The translations under genes and the position numbers were made by a program. A stretch of 64,000 nt of DNA from Bacteroidota bacterium (GTDB lineage Bacteria; Bacteroidota; Bacteroidia; Bacteroidales; UBA12077): positions 957,773 through 1,021,772 of the forward strand of contig JAHLLG010000001.1 of assembly GCA_020444275.1 (NCBI GenBank), written 5' to 3'. Below are positions 34,351 through 44,017 of the stretch, in pieces. Position 1 is the stretch's first letter, and each line of letters opens with the position of its first letter. A model generated the notes under the pieces. It saw only the letters and a program-made list of their open reading frames with translations, was not told where the DNA came from and did not search any database.

Positions 34351-35637
34351 TTAATTGTATTTTCCAGCTATAGTTTTTACCAAAGTATCCTCATGCAGGT
34401 ATTTATCGGCAATTTTTCTGATTTCATCGGGAGTTATGGATTGAATAGTTTCCATTTGTTTGTTAAAGAAGTTCAGGTTCAAACTATGCTCAATTAAACT
34501 TTTAAAGCTTGAAGCGATCTCGAATGCTCCGTTAAGTGAGCGAAGCAGATCGCCCAACATATAGTTTTTAACCAATGCTAATTCATCTCTCGAAATGGTT
34601 TCTTCTCGCAGTCTTTTTATCTCCTTTTGGCTATCTTCAATTGCTGCTTTTGCAACATCTGCTCCAACTTCGGATAGTATCACAAAATATCCGGCATGTT
34701 TAAAAGATACTAAAACCGAGTTAATTCCATAGGTGTAACCTTTCTCTTCGCGAATGGTTTTCATCAAGCGCGAACCAAAATAACCGCCCAGAATAGTATT
34801 CACAATTTCAAGCTTATGAAAATCCGGATGATCTTTGTTGATGGTAACTTTTCCTAAACGAATGGCCGATTGTGTAACATCTTCTTTCGGAATAAACGAT
34901 TCTAATTTCGTGGGTGACTCTATCGTACATTTTTTTGAAATATTTAACGAATCATTTTTCCAGTCATTACTACCAAAGTGTTGGTTAACAAGATCGTTTA
35001 CCGAGTCGTCAACTTTACCGGAAATAATAATTTTGCAATTGTTCGCGCAATAATATGCGGAGTGAAAATTAACTATATCCTGCCGGCTAATATTATCATA
35101 ATCATTCAGATCGGCTTTTATGCCATATGGATGATTTTTACCAAATAACTGCTCATTAAATTCTCGCCGAGCAATATGCGAAACTTTCTCAATTTCGATT
35201 TGAAATTTTTGTTTTCGTTTGTTCAAGAAAATAGAAAGCTCATCTTCGGGGAAAGTGGGATTTTTTATAATATCATCAAGAATCTTTATCGTTTCAGGTA
35301 GATATTTCTTTAAGGTATACAGTGAAACATTCCCAAAATCTTTGGTAGGTTGTGCATGAATAAATGCACCATAAAAATCAAGTTTTTCTGCAATTTGCTT
35401 CGATGTTAAGTTTCGTGTGCCTTCAATTAACATTTCGTTTACTGTAGAAGCAATTACAGGTTTTGGCTGATACCAGCTTCCTGCATTAAAAAAGATATCG
35501 ATTTTAATTACATCCTGAGTTCCGGCTTCTATAAGAAATGTTTCGATACCATTTGCTAAAATAATTTTTTCAGGAATTGGAATATCAATATGGTCAATCG
35601 TTTTAAAATCGGGCTGATATGTTCTGTTTAAGGTCAT
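34351..35637 (-). CDS. M16 peptidase-like protein, non-catalytic partner subunit
   Basis: 428 residues with the M16 fold, but the zinc motif is lost: where its neighbour has AHLFEHLMFEG this protein reads ASTVNEMLIEG, so all three of His, Glu and His are missing. The substrate-gripping C-terminal half is kept, with the conserved REEKGYTYG segment (Arg/Tyr pair). This is the classic non-catalytic half of a two-subunit M16B enzyme. It lies 4 bases downstream of the catalytic gene, so the two are co-translated and likely form a heterodimer. The first residues lack a signal peptide, so it probably acts in the cytoplasm. Confidence 0.92.
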   Translation of the reverse strand: MTLNRTYQPDFKTIDHIDIPIPEKIILANGIETFLIEAGTQDVIKIDIFFNAGSWYQPKPVIASTVNEMLIEGTRNLTSKQIAEKLDFYGAFIHAQPTKDFGNVSLYTLKKYLPETIKILDDIIKNPTFPEDELSIFLNKRKQKFQIEIEKVSHIARREFNEQLFGKNHPYGIKADLNDYDNISRQDIVNFHSAYYCANNCKIIISGKVDDSVNDLVNQHFGSNDWKNDSLNISKKCTIESPTKLESFIPKEDVTQSAIRLGKVTINKDHPDFHKLEIVNTILGGYFGSRLMKTIREEKGYTYGINSVLVSFKHAGYFVILSEVGADVAKAAIEDSQKEIKRLREETISRDELALVKNYMLGDLLRSLNGAFEIASSFKSLIEHSLNLNFFNKQMETIQSITPDEIRKIADKYLHEDTLVKTIAGKYN

Positions 35638-35641
35638 ATGT

Positions 35642-36880
35642 TTATTTTTTTGCCATGTAATAAAGAGTCGAGGAATTTTCTTTGCAAAACAGTTTTTCTG
35701 CGGTTTGTTTTACTTCTTCTTTGGTAACGCCTCTGTATTTTTCAATTTCATGATTTATAAGCTCGGCATCGCCTAATAATTCATAGTAAGCCAGGTTCAT
35801 AGCTTTATTTAAACCACTTAATTGTCCGAATTGATACACCGACTCAAACTTATTCTTAACCTTATTGAGTTCATAATCGCTAATATCTTCAATCATGAGT
35901 TGATTAAGTTCATTCCAGATCGCATCTTCGGCGGTATGCATTTCAATACCGGGCATTAATTTTCCGTTAACCATAATCAATCCCGGATCAATATCACCAG
36001 TTATATAGGCATTTATTTCGCTGAACAATTTCTTGTCTTTTACCAGGTTTTGATACAACCTTGATGATTTTCCATTAGCTAAAAGATCAGAAATCAGATC
36101 GGTAACATAATACGCCTTATCCAGCTTTGAACTCATATGAAATGCCATATAAATTGCATCTTGGGGCACGCTACGTTCAACCGACAAGCTTCTTGCTTTT
36201 GTTTGTTTTGGTTCAGTGGCAAGCTGCCTGTTTTTAACATCTCTTCTGGGTAACGAACCGAACCATTTTTCTGCCAATGGTTTCACTTCATCCATCGTAA
36301 TATTTCCTGTAATGGATAAGATGGCGTTATTAGGAGCATAATGATGCATAAAAAAATCTTTCACCTCGTTTAAAGTTGCCTCTTTAATATGCGAAATATT
36401 TTTTCCAATAGTAGGCCACTGATAAGGGTGGGTGGTATATGCAAGTGGACGCAATAATAAAAAGGCATCTCCATAAGGTTGATTTAAATATCGTTGATTA
36501 AACTCCTCGGTAACTACATTCTTTTGTATCTCTAGTTTGTTTTCCGAAAAATCTAATCCAAGCATTCTGTCGGACTCCAACCAAAAGGCCGTTTCAATAT
36601 TTTCTTTGGGTAAAGTAATATAGTAGTTGGTAATATCATTGGATGTAAAAGCATTGTTTTCTCCACCAGCGTTTTGTAAAGGTGTGTCGTACGAAGGAAT
36701 ATGAATACTTCCTTCGAACATTAAGTGCTCAAAAAGATGAGCAAAACCTGTTCTGGATGAATCTTCATCTCTCGATCCAACATTGTATAAAACATTAAAC
36801 GCAACAATAGTAGTTGATGGATCAGTATGCACAATAACTTTTAATCCGTTGTCTAGTGTAATCTTATCAAATTGTATCAT
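35642..36880 (-). CDS. M16B zinc peptidase, catalytic subunit
   Basis: 413 residues from the ATG at 36880. A further 15 codons upstream stay open but run through the promoter. The inverted zinc motif HLFEH is at 48-52, and the third ligand lies in VVTEEF near 125. Length and arrangement match the catalytic subunit of bacterial processing-peptidase-like heterodimers, which degrade or process peptides. It is followed at once by the non-catalytic partner. A -7-like TAAGTTTG (minus strand, 36899-36906) lies about 19 bases before the start. Confidence 0.93.
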   Translation of the reverse strand: MIQFDKITLDNGLKVIVHTDPSTTIVAFNVLYNVGSRDEDSSRTGFAHLFEHLMFEGSIHIPSYDTPLQNAGGENNAFTSNDITNYYITLPKENIETAFWLESDRMLGLDFSENKLEIQKNVVTEEFNQRYLNQPYGDAFLLLRPLAYTTHPYQWPTIGKNISHIKEATLNEVKDFFMHHYAPNNAILSITGNITMDEVKPLAEKWFGSLPRRDVKNRQLATEPKQTKARSLSVERSVPQDAIYMAFHMSSKLDKAYYVTDLISDLLANGKSSRLYQNLVKDKKLFSEINAYITGDIDPGLIMVNGKLMPGIEMHTAEDAIWNELNQLMIEDISDYELNKVKNKFESVYQFGQLSGLNKAMNLAYYELLGDAELINHEIEKYRGVTKEEVKQTAEKLFCKENSSTLYYMAKK

Positions 36881-36898
36881 AATTTGTAAATAAGAGTG

Positions 36899-36906
36899 CA
36901 AACTTA
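36899..36906 (-). promoter_or_regulatory. Candidate -7 element of the M16 pair
   Basis: TAAGTTTG fits TAnnTTTG. A TTTG lies 16 bases further upstream on the same strand, slightly closer than usual. It lies within the more upstream open frame, supporting the ATG at 36880. Confidence 0.45.
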
Positions 36907-37022
36907 AATAATAAAGTCGTAACAAATAAGATGTTACTATAAATGTTTATATTTTTATGGATATTAAAAAAAAATGGTTTTTTTTACAATCTTGTTTTTA
37001 AACTAAAGTACGATATAAACAT

Positions 37023-38801
37023 ATGACGAGAAAACCATCGTGGATCAAGCGATTCTTAATTTGGCGAGTAAAAAAGATTGATGATAAGAAATTCATGATG
37101 TTTTTAAGTTTAGTGGTTGGTATTTTTGCAGGATTTTCAGCAGTAATTATTAAAAATTCGGTTCATTTTATTCAACATTTGCTTACCAGTAGTTTTGTTC
37201 AGCACTATCATAATTATTTATATGTTGCTTACCCATCAATAGGTATTTTATTGGTCTTCATCTTTACAAAATATATTCTGAAACAAAATGTTGGGCATGG
37301 TATTCCTACAACACTATATGCTATATCCAGAACCAATGGAAAGATAAAACGACATAATATGTTTTCATCCATTGTAACCAGTGCTTTGACTGTAGGTTTT
37401 GGTGGTTCGGTTGGATTAGAGGGGCCAACGGTGGCTACGGGAGCTGCCTGGGGTTCAAATATAGGACGATTTTTTCGGTTAAACTACAGGCAGGTAATGT
37501 TATTGTTAGCCTGTGCTTCAGCAGGTGCTATGTCGGCAATATTTAAGGCTCCCATTACAGCAATAGTTTTTGTTTTAGAGGTAATCATGCTTGATTTAAC
37601 CGTTGCCTCATTATTACCGTTATTATTTGCTTCGGTTACAGCTGCTATTACTTCATATCTTTTTCTTGGTATGGATGTTTTATATCCCGTTGAAATTACC
37701 GAGAAATTTCTTATTAGCGATACACTATATTATGTTCTGTTAGGAATTTTAGCTGGTTTGGTATCAGTATATTTTACACGTATATATAAATTCATTCAGG
37801 ATTTATTTGATAAAAGCAATAACCAATTTCATAAATGGATAATTGGAGGAGCATCTTTAGGATTGTTAATTTTCTTTTTCCCTTCATTATATGGAGAAGG
37901 TTATAGTTCTATAAATGGATGTTTAAACGGAACTAATGATCACCTATTTAACAACAGTGTTTTTTATAACCTTCAGGATAATATGTTTTGGTTGTTTGTA
38001 ATCTTTGGATTAGTTATTGTTTTTAAGGCAATTGCCACATCGGTTACTTTTGGGGCAGGTGGTGTTGGAGGTATATTTGCCCCCACACTGTTTATTGGAG
38101 CAAATACCGGGTTGTTATATGCTCAGGTTGTTAGTTATCTTGGCATTAAGGATTTATCATTCAGTAATTTCTCATTAGTTGGTATGGCCGGATTAATTGC
38201 CGGAGTGCTTCATGCTCCGCTTACCGCAATTTTCTTAATAGCTGAAATTACAGGTGGTTATAGTTTAATCATGCCCTTAATGATTGGAGCGAGTGTTTCA
38301 TTTGCAACTACCAGAATTTTTGAAAAATATTCAGTTTACACCTATCAGTTAGCCCGAAGGGGTGAACTATTTACACACGATAAGGATAAGGTTGTTTTAT
38401 CCATTTTAAAGGTGACCAAACTTATTGAAACGAATTTTTTAACTATTCATGAAAATGCCACCTTAGGAGACTTAGTTAAGGTTATTGCAAAATCATCCAG
38501 AAATATAGTTCCGGTAACCGATGAAGAGGACACTTTGCTTGGTATTGTTTTTATAAATGATATTCGCGATATTATGTTCGACAGAGATAAGTATGATAAG
38601 GTTTTTGTCAATGAGCTCATGTTCATGCCTACACCAATAGTATCGCCAAATGAATCAATGGAAGACGTAGCAAAAAAATTTAAGATTTCGGAGCATTATA
38701 ATTTACCGGTAGTTGACAATGGTAAATATATTGGTTTTGTAAGTAGGGCAAATGTATTTTCTGCTTATAGAAACTTATTGAAGGAGTTTTCAGAAGACTA
38801 A
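37023..38801 (+). CDS. CLC-type chloride channel with CBS domains (copy 1 of 3)
   Basis: 592 residues. The CLC membrane domain (about 25-430) has the ion filter as GHGIP (91-95) in place of GSGIP and the gating glutamate Glu133 in GLEGP. VLEV at 184-187 puts Val where proton-coupled CLC antiporters have the inner Glu, so it should conduct like a channel. GGIFAP and Tyr in GGYSL (central tyrosine) are kept. A pair of CBS domains (about 465-590) would give nucleotide regulation. First of three tandem paralogues separated by 69 and 72 bases. Function in volume or anion control is inferred. Confidence 0.93.
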   Translation: MTRKPSWIKRFLIWRVKKIDDKKFMMFLSLVVGIFAGFSAVIIKNSVHFIQHLLTSSFVQHYHNYLYVAYPSIGILLVFIFTKYILKQNVGHGIPTTLYAISRTNGKIKRHNMFSSIVTSALTVGFGGSVGLEGPTVATGAAWGSNIGRFFRLNYRQVMLLLACASAGAMSAIFKAPITAIVFVLEVIMLDLTVASLLPLLFASVTAAITSYLFLGMDVLYPVEITEKFLISDTLYYVLLGILAGLVSVYFTRIYKFIQDLFDKSNNQFHKWIIGGASLGLLIFFFPSLYGEGYSSINGCLNGTNDHLFNNSVFYNLQDNMFWLFVIFGLVIVFKAIATSVTFGAGGVGGIFAPTLFIGANTGLLYAQVVSYLGIKDLSFSNFSLVGMAGLIAGVLHAPLTAIFLIAEITGGYSLIMPLMIGASVSFATTRIFEKYSVYTYQLARRGELFTHDKDKVVLSILKVTKLIETNFLTIHENATLGDLVKVIAKSSRNIVPVTDEEDTLLGIVFINDIRDIMFDRDKYDKVFVNELMFMPTPIVSPNESMEDVAKKFKISEHYNLPVVDNGKYIGFVSRANVFSAYRNLLKEFSED

Positions 38802-38842
38802 AAAAAACTATCATAATAAGAACATTAAATCTTTCATTTGAT

Positions 38843-38850
38843 TACTTTTG
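38843..38850 (+). promoter_or_regulatory. Candidate -7 element before the second CLC gene
   Basis: TACTTTTG matches TAnnTTTG exactly, 20 bases before the ATG at 38871. No clear -33 TTTG. It suggests that copy 2 can be transcribed independently. Confidence 0.4.
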
Positions 38851-38870
38851 CAATTCAAATAAGATTGCTA

Positions 38871-40661
38871 ATGTTATCTTTCATAAATTTTAAAAGACAG
38901 CGTTTTTCACGAAGAATCCTGATTTGGCGAAATAAAAAAATAAGCGAAAAAAAGTTTGTGCTTATTTTGAGCTTTGTTATTGGGATTTTAAGTGGGTTAG
39001 CTGCTGTGCTATTAAAATCAACGGTTCACTATACACATCATTTTTTAACCAACGGATTTGAAGATGGATTTAATTACCTGTTTCTTATTCTGCCTCTGAT
39101 TGGTATCTTGCTTACAGTATTGTATGTAAAATTTGTTGTTAAAGATAACATTGGACATGGTGTTTCTAAAATACTATATGCACTTTCAAAGAACAACGGA
39201 AGAATAAAAGGTCATAATAATTATTCTTCGATTGTTGCAAGTACCTTAACTATTGGTTTTGGTGGATCGGTTGGAGCTGAGGCTCCAATTGTATTAACCG
39301 GTGCTTCCATAGGTTCAACTTTAGGACACTATTTTAGGTTAAACTTTAAATCCATTGCTTTATTGCTTGCTTGTGGAGCTGCTGGAGCAATAGGAGGTAT
39401 CTTTAAAGCACCAATAGCAGGGATGATTTTTGCTCTGGAAGTATTAATGCTCGATTTAACATTAACCTCTATTGTGCCACTTCTTATATCGTCGGTGACC
39501 GGAGCAACAGTAGCATACTTTCTAATGGGCGAAGGTGTAGTTTTATCGGTAGCCAATACTCAGCCATTCGGATTAAATAATATCCCGTTTTATATTTTAC
39601 TTGGGTTATTATCTGGTTTAATTTCGTATTATTTTACCAAAACCACGATGCGCATTGAATCCTCTTTGCATAAAATAAAAAATATTTTTGTAAAAGTGTT
39701 ACTAGGTGGTGTTAGCTTAGCAGGTATTATTTTTGTTTTTCCATCGCTGTATGGCGAAGGAACACAAACTTTACAATCGTTGCTAAATGGCAATACAGAT
39801 GGTTTGTCGGTTGATAGTTTATTCTCATTTATTTTCGATAATCGCTGGTATTTACTTGTTTACATTGGTTTATTGTTGCTGCTTAAAGTAGTTGCCATGG
39901 CTATTACCAATGGCAGTGGTGGTGTTGGAGGTATTTTTGGTCCAACCTTGTTTGTCGGAGGTGTTACAGGTTATTGGTTATCCGATTTCATTAATTCGTT
40001 TGGTTTTGTGAAACTTCCTTTGGGCAATTTTGCCCTGGTCGGAATGGCCGGTTTAATGGCAGGAGTTATGCATGCACCGTTAACAGCGATTTTCCTGATT
40101 GCCGAAATTACAGGTGGATATAGTTTATTTATTCCTTTAATGATTACCTCCACCATTGCATACATAACCATAATCTGGTTTACAAAACATTCTATCTATA
40201 CACATCGGTTAGCTGAAAGGGGAGAATTACTAACACACCATAAAGATGAGGTGGTACTTACACTTATGAAATTAGATAGTGTAATTGAAAAAGATTTTAT
40301 ATCTGTTGGAATTGATGATCCCTTAGGAAAACTAATCGAGGCTGTTTCAAAATCGCGTCGTAACATTTTTCCGGTATTAAATAATGAGGATGAACTGGTG
40401 GGAATTGTCCTGTTAGATAATATCAGAGAGATTATGTTTCAGCGTGAGAAATACGACGATACCTTCGTTTCTGATGTCATGGTATCTCCACCTGAAATGG
40501 TTGATGTTATGGATAATATGGACATTGTTATGAAAAAATTTAATAGCAGTGGAGCGTGGAACTTACCAGTTATCAAGGATGGTAAATATTTCGGATTTGT
40601 TTCAAAATCGAAAATATTTAATGCATATCGCGACGTGTTAGTTCAGGTTTCTGAATACTAA
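38871..40661 (+). CDS. CLC-type chloride channel with CBS domains (copy 2 of 3)
   Basis: 596 residues from ATG 38871; a TTG further up (38838) lies inside the likely promoter. Same layout as copy 1. The filter reads GHGVS (95-99), the gating segment GAEAP keeps Glu137, ALEV gives Glu190-Val191 (no inner proton Glu), and GGIFGP and GGYSL with the central Tyr are intact. Two CBS domains occupy the last 130 residues. The N-terminal pattern IWRNKKISEKKFVLILSF is shared with copies 1 and 3, evidence of tandem duplication. Confidence 0.93.
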   Translation: MLSFINFKRQRFSRRILIWRNKKISEKKFVLILSFVIGILSGLAAVLLKSTVHYTHHFLTNGFEDGFNYLFLILPLIGILLTVLYVKFVVKDNIGHGVSKILYALSKNNGRIKGHNNYSSIVASTLTIGFGGSVGAEAPIVLTGASIGSTLGHYFRLNFKSIALLLACGAAGAIGGIFKAPIAGMIFALEVLMLDLTLTSIVPLLISSVTGATVAYFLMGEGVVLSVANTQPFGLNNIPFYILLGLLSGLISYYFTKTTMRIESSLHKIKNIFVKVLLGGVSLAGIIFVFPSLYGEGTQTLQSLLNGNTDGLSVDSLFSFIFDNRWYLLVYIGLLLLLKVVAMAITNGSGGVGGIFGPTLFVGGVTGYWLSDFINSFGFVKLPLGNFALVGMAGLMAGVMHAPLTAIFLIAEITGGYSLFIPLMITSTIAYITIIWFTKHSIYTHRLAERGELLTHHKDEVVLTLMKLDSVIEKDFISVGIDDPLGKLIEAVSKSRRNIFPVLNNEDELVGIVLLDNIREIMFQREKYDDTFVSDVMVSPPEMVDVMDNMDIVMKKFNSSGAWNLPVIKDGKYFGFVSKSKIFNAYRDVLVQVSEY

Positions 40662-40733
40662 TTTCCAATTTACTTTCATTGAAAAAATCCGTAAATTTAT
40701 TGAGTTAAGTAAGTCTTAACCAATAAATAATTT

Positions 40734-42500
40734 ATGGCTAGATCTCTTTTAATGCGATTTTCCAATTGGAGAGAACGTAATATTAAACAAAGAAACTATA
40801 TCTTAATATTAAGTTTTATGGTTGGCTTGGCCGGAGGTTTAGTTGCACTAGTGCTTAAAACTTCGGTGTTTTATTTACACGAGCTGCTTTTACAAGATAA
40901 AAGTTTTGACGAGTACAATCTTCTGGTATTTATTTATCCATTCATTGGTATTGCACTTACGTTTTTGTTTGCCAAATATTTATTACGTGATTCAGTAAAA
41001 CATAACATTGCAGCTATTCTGCATGCTATTTCAAAACGAAATAGTTTAATGAAAGCACATAAAATATTCTCTTCAATTATCGGGGGGATTTTAACTGCAG
41101 GGTTTGGTGGTTCCATTGGTTTGGAGTCACCGATAATTTCTTCGGGAGCCTCAATAGGTTCGAATACCGGGCGAATATTAAAGTTAAGCTATAAAGAAGT
41201 AACCTTGTTGCTTTCGTGCGGTGCCGCAGGTGCTATTTCGGCAATATTTCATACGCCACTGGCCGCAGTGGTATTTGCAATAGAAGTGTTACTGATTGAT
41301 TTAACCCGCTTTAGTTTGATTCCCTTATTGCTGGCATCTGTCAGTGGTGCAATTGTAACGAACGTATTTTTTCAGGACGAAATTTTATTCGAATTTATTT
41401 TGAAAGATCCGTATGAAGTGCATCATACCATTTTTTATATACTACTTGGAATAATTTCCGGATTGGTGTCGGTATATTTCACTAAAGTATATTTTAAGGT
41501 TGAAAACTATGCCAATAAGTTGAAAGATATCAGGAGATTATTTCTTGGCGGACTAGTTTTGGGTGTAGTTATATTTCTGTTTCCTCCCTTATATGGTGAA
41601 GGGTATCATATAATTAAAGCCATTTTTGCAGAGAACTTTACACCATTAATGAAAACTAATATCAATGTTGGATTAGCTAACTATCATTGGTTCTTTTATT
41701 TTTTCTTTATTTCAATGTTAATTTTAAAACCTTTTGCAACTTCAATAACCATTTCAAGCGGTGGTGTGGGAGGAATAATTGCACCATCGCTATTTACCGG
41801 GGCAATTGCAGGTATGATCTTTTCGCACAGCTTAAATCTTTTAGGACTGGATATTTCGGAAAGTAACTTTGCGCTCGTTGGAATGGCAGGCGTTTTAAGC
41901 GGTGTATTGCATGCTCCTTTAACAGGAATCTTTTTAATTGCTGAAACAACTAAAGGTTATGAACTGATTGTTCCTTTAATGTTAACATCAACCATTTCTT
42001 TTGTTACGGTTAAAATTTTTGAACCAAACTCAATATTTACATTTCAGTTAGCAAAAAGTGGTGAGCTGATTACGCACCATAAGGATAAAGCAATACTTAC
42101 TTTCATGAAGCTGAAATCGGTAATCGAGAAAGATTTTACAACAGTGCATGTGGATTCAAATTTGGGAGAACTGGTCAAGCTTATTTCCAAATCAAAGCGA
42201 AACATATTTCCTGTAATTGATGATGATGGCATATTGAATGGAATAATCCTAATGGATAATATTCGCGAGATCATGTTCGATAAAGATATGTATGAAACAA
42301 CTCCTGTAAGCAATTTAATGATTCTTCCACCTGCTTACATTGGTTATAACGATTCAATGAAAAAAGTTATTGAAAAATTTGAAACGACAGAGGCCTGGAA
42401 CTTACCGGTTATTGATAATGCAAAATATGTAGGTATGGTATCCAAATCAAAATTATTTTCAGCTTATCGCAATTTACTTCTGGAAATTTCAGAGGAATAA
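40734..42500 (+). CDS. CLC-type chloride channel with CBS domains (copy 3 of 3)
   Basis: 588 residues, the most divergent of the three. The first filter motif reads KHNIA (89-93), losing both glycines and the proline. The gating Glu131 is kept but in GLESP, and the third motif is GGIIAP. AIEV again lacks the inner Glu. The central-Tyr segment is KGYEL. Transmembrane pattern and CBS pair are complete, so it is not a broken gene; either its ion selectivity has changed or it works as a regulatory partner of the others, since CLCs are dimers. Confidence 0.92.
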   Translation: MARSLLMRFSNWRERNIKQRNYILILSFMVGLAGGLVALVLKTSVFYLHELLLQDKSFDEYNLLVFIYPFIGIALTFLFAKYLLRDSVKHNIAAILHAISKRNSLMKAHKIFSSIIGGILTAGFGGSIGLESPIISSGASIGSNTGRILKLSYKEVTLLLSCGAAGAISAIFHTPLAAVVFAIEVLLIDLTRFSLIPLLLASVSGAIVTNVFFQDEILFEFILKDPYEVHHTIFYILLGIISGLVSVYFTKVYFKVENYANKLKDIRRLFLGGLVLGVVIFLFPPLYGEGYHIIKAIFAENFTPLMKTNINVGLANYHWFFYFFFISMLILKPFATSITISSGGVGGIIAPSLFTGAIAGMIFSHSLNLLGLDISESNFALVGMAGVLSGVLHAPLTGIFLIAETTKGYELIVPLMLTSTISFVTVKIFEPNSIFTFQLAKSGELITHHKDKAILTFMKLKSVIEKDFTTVHVDSNLGELVKLISKSKRNIFPVIDDDGILNGIILMDNIREIMFDKDMYETTPVSNLMILPPAYIGYNDSMKKVIEKFETTEAWNLPVIDNAKYVGMVSKSKLFSAYRNLLLEISEE

Positions 42501-42664
42501 TTCATACACTGGTATAATTTAGAATATGTGGTAAAGGATATTTTTTGAATCTGTTTTTTACCATTATAATTTTTTGTACATTTATATTAGTTTTATTATC
42601 AACAAAATACTTTACCGATTCGAATTAGTTAAAATCATTAATCATAACTTAAAAATCTACTATT

Positions 42665-43360
42665 ATGAGCAAACAAGGGTTTAGTTTCAACAAATTATTT
42701 CAGGATTCAAAAAAAGTGTTATTGTCACCCAAGGAGTATTTTTCGAATATGGATATGTCCGGAGGTATAGGCGAGGCCGTTGTAAAGGCATTAATTTATG
42801 GTGCAATTGCCGGTGTATTTGCATTACTATGGAGTTTATTTAACCTTACTGGCGGCATAGGATTGTTTGGAGGATCTGTAGGTATTTTAGCTCTTATATG
42901 GTCTGTTATTGCAGCAGTAATAGGAGTTTTCATTGGAGGATTAATAATTCTTATTATAGCTTCAATTTGCAAAGGGAATAATGAATTTGAACCTGCTATT
43001 CAGGTAGCTGCAGCTCTTATGGTTATTATGCCTATAAGTGCATTTTTTGGTTTCTTAGGAGGAGTTCGGGTACTTAGTGCAATCATTGGTTTGGCAATTA
43101 ATTTGTATGCGTTATACTTATTGTATATTGCTGTAACACAAGCCTTGAAAGGTGAAGATAAAGCTGCAAAAGTAGTTTCTTATGTGCTGGGTGGATTACT
43201 TATTCTGTTCTTTATTATCGGATTAGGAGCAAGATCGGCTGTTAGAAATGCAGGATTCTCAGAAAAGCAGGTAAATAAAGCGTTAAAAGAATACCAAAAG
43301 GCTGTAGACGAAGCTGCAAAAGAACTTGAGGAGGAAGCAAAAGCGATAGAAGAAGAATAA
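42665..43360 (+). CDS. Yip1-like multi-pass membrane protein
   Basis: 231 residues with about five hydrophobic helices between residues 30 and 185 and the layout of Yip1-domain proteins: an amphipathic start (SKKVLLSPKEYFSNM) and then Gly-rich membrane segments. The last 40 residues are a charged Glu/Ala/Lys helix facing the cytoplasm. Bacterial Yip1 proteins have no settled function. It is convergent with another small membrane protein gene, sharing a strong terminator. Confidence 0.75.
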   Translation: MSKQGFSFNKLFQDSKKVLLSPKEYFSNMDMSGGIGEAVVKALIYGAIAGVFALLWSLFNLTGGIGLFGGSVGILALIWSVIAAVIGVFIGGLIILIIASICKGNNEFEPAIQVAAALMVIMPISAFFGFLGGVRVLSAIIGLAINLYALYLLYIAVTQALKGEDKAAKVVSYVLGGLLILFFIIGLGARSAVRNAGFSEKQVNKALKEYQKAVDEAAKELEEEAKAIEEE

Positions 43361-43378
43361 AAATGATACAAAGGGAAT

Positions 43379-43415
43379 TAAAAAGCCGTCTCAAATTTGA
43401 GACGGCTTTTTTTAT
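43379..43415. terminator. Bidirectional terminator
   Basis: Perfect stem AAAAGCCGTCTCAAA / TTTGAGACGGCTTTT with almost no loop, followed by TTTATTT. Lies between converging membrane protein genes. Confidence 0.93.
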
Positions 43416-43811
43416 TTATTCTAGGTGTTTCAGGTTAAGTCCATAAAGAACAATAAATAGAGCTGTGAAAAGCAAGCTCCAAATACTAAAACCTAAAATT
43501 AATAATATTACATTAGCTGCTACATAAATGTAAAAACCTAACTTTTGTAATTTCCACATAAGTATAGCTCCATACAATGAGCCAGCCATTAAAATTAATA
43601 AAATGATTGATTTAAACAGACCACTGTCTACACCAACTGGTAAATACTGACCAACTGATTCAATAGCACCTGCAGCAAATAAGCCAATTAAACCAAACAA
43701 CAGACCAAGTCCACTTCCAATAAAAGTTAAAATACATAAAACAGTTAAAAATGTTGGTCTTTGCTTTGCTCCTTCAGTGGGAGCAGAGGCTTGTACATTT
43801 TGTTCTTCCAT
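43416..43811 (-). CDS. Small four-helix membrane protein of unknown function
   Basis: 131 residues: a polar N-terminus of about 18, then four hydrophobic helices (about 22-48, 66-84, 87-103 and 106-126) with Gly-rich faces. No recognisable family. A single gene. The 206-base region upstream (43812-44017), shared with the receiver gene, is extremely AT-rich; it contains an imperfect hairpin (CTTAG/CTAAG arms near 43875-43895) but no promoter I can assign. Confidence 0.7.
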   Translation of the reverse strand: MEEQNVQASAPTEGAKQRPTFLTVLCILTFIGSGLGLLFGLIGLFAAGAIESVGQYLPVGVDSGLFKSIILLILMAGSLYGAILMWKLQKLGFYIYVAANVILLILGFSIWSLLFTALFIVLYGLNLKHLE

Positions 43812-44017
43812 GATAAAAAATATTTGGGTTTATAATTCGTCACTAAAAATAATAAAAAAAAAGATAACATTTTTCTTAGATATTGAACTAAGATGTTTTT
43901 TATCAACAAAAAATAAATGTTTGTTAATAAAAAGTTAATATTGGTCAAAAAAAATTAAGCTAATTAATTGGAAATAAGATAATAAATATTTAACATTGGT
44001 TGATTTTTCGGGAAAGA

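Noticed and set aside
34351-35637. Treating the M16-like gene lacking HXXEH as a pseudogene
   Set aside because: The frame is complete, and its loss of zinc ligands is the known non-catalytic partner form beside an intact catalytic gene.
40734-42500. Treating the third CLC gene as decayed because of its KHNIA motif
   Set aside because: The frame, membrane pattern, gating glutamate, central tyrosine and CBS domains are all intact, so change of function is likelier than decay.
43860-43905. Imperfect hairpin upstream of the receiver gene as a riboswitch
   Set aside because: The stem is short and AT-rich, the region has no conserved aptamer-like sequence, and such hairpins are common by chance at this base composition.
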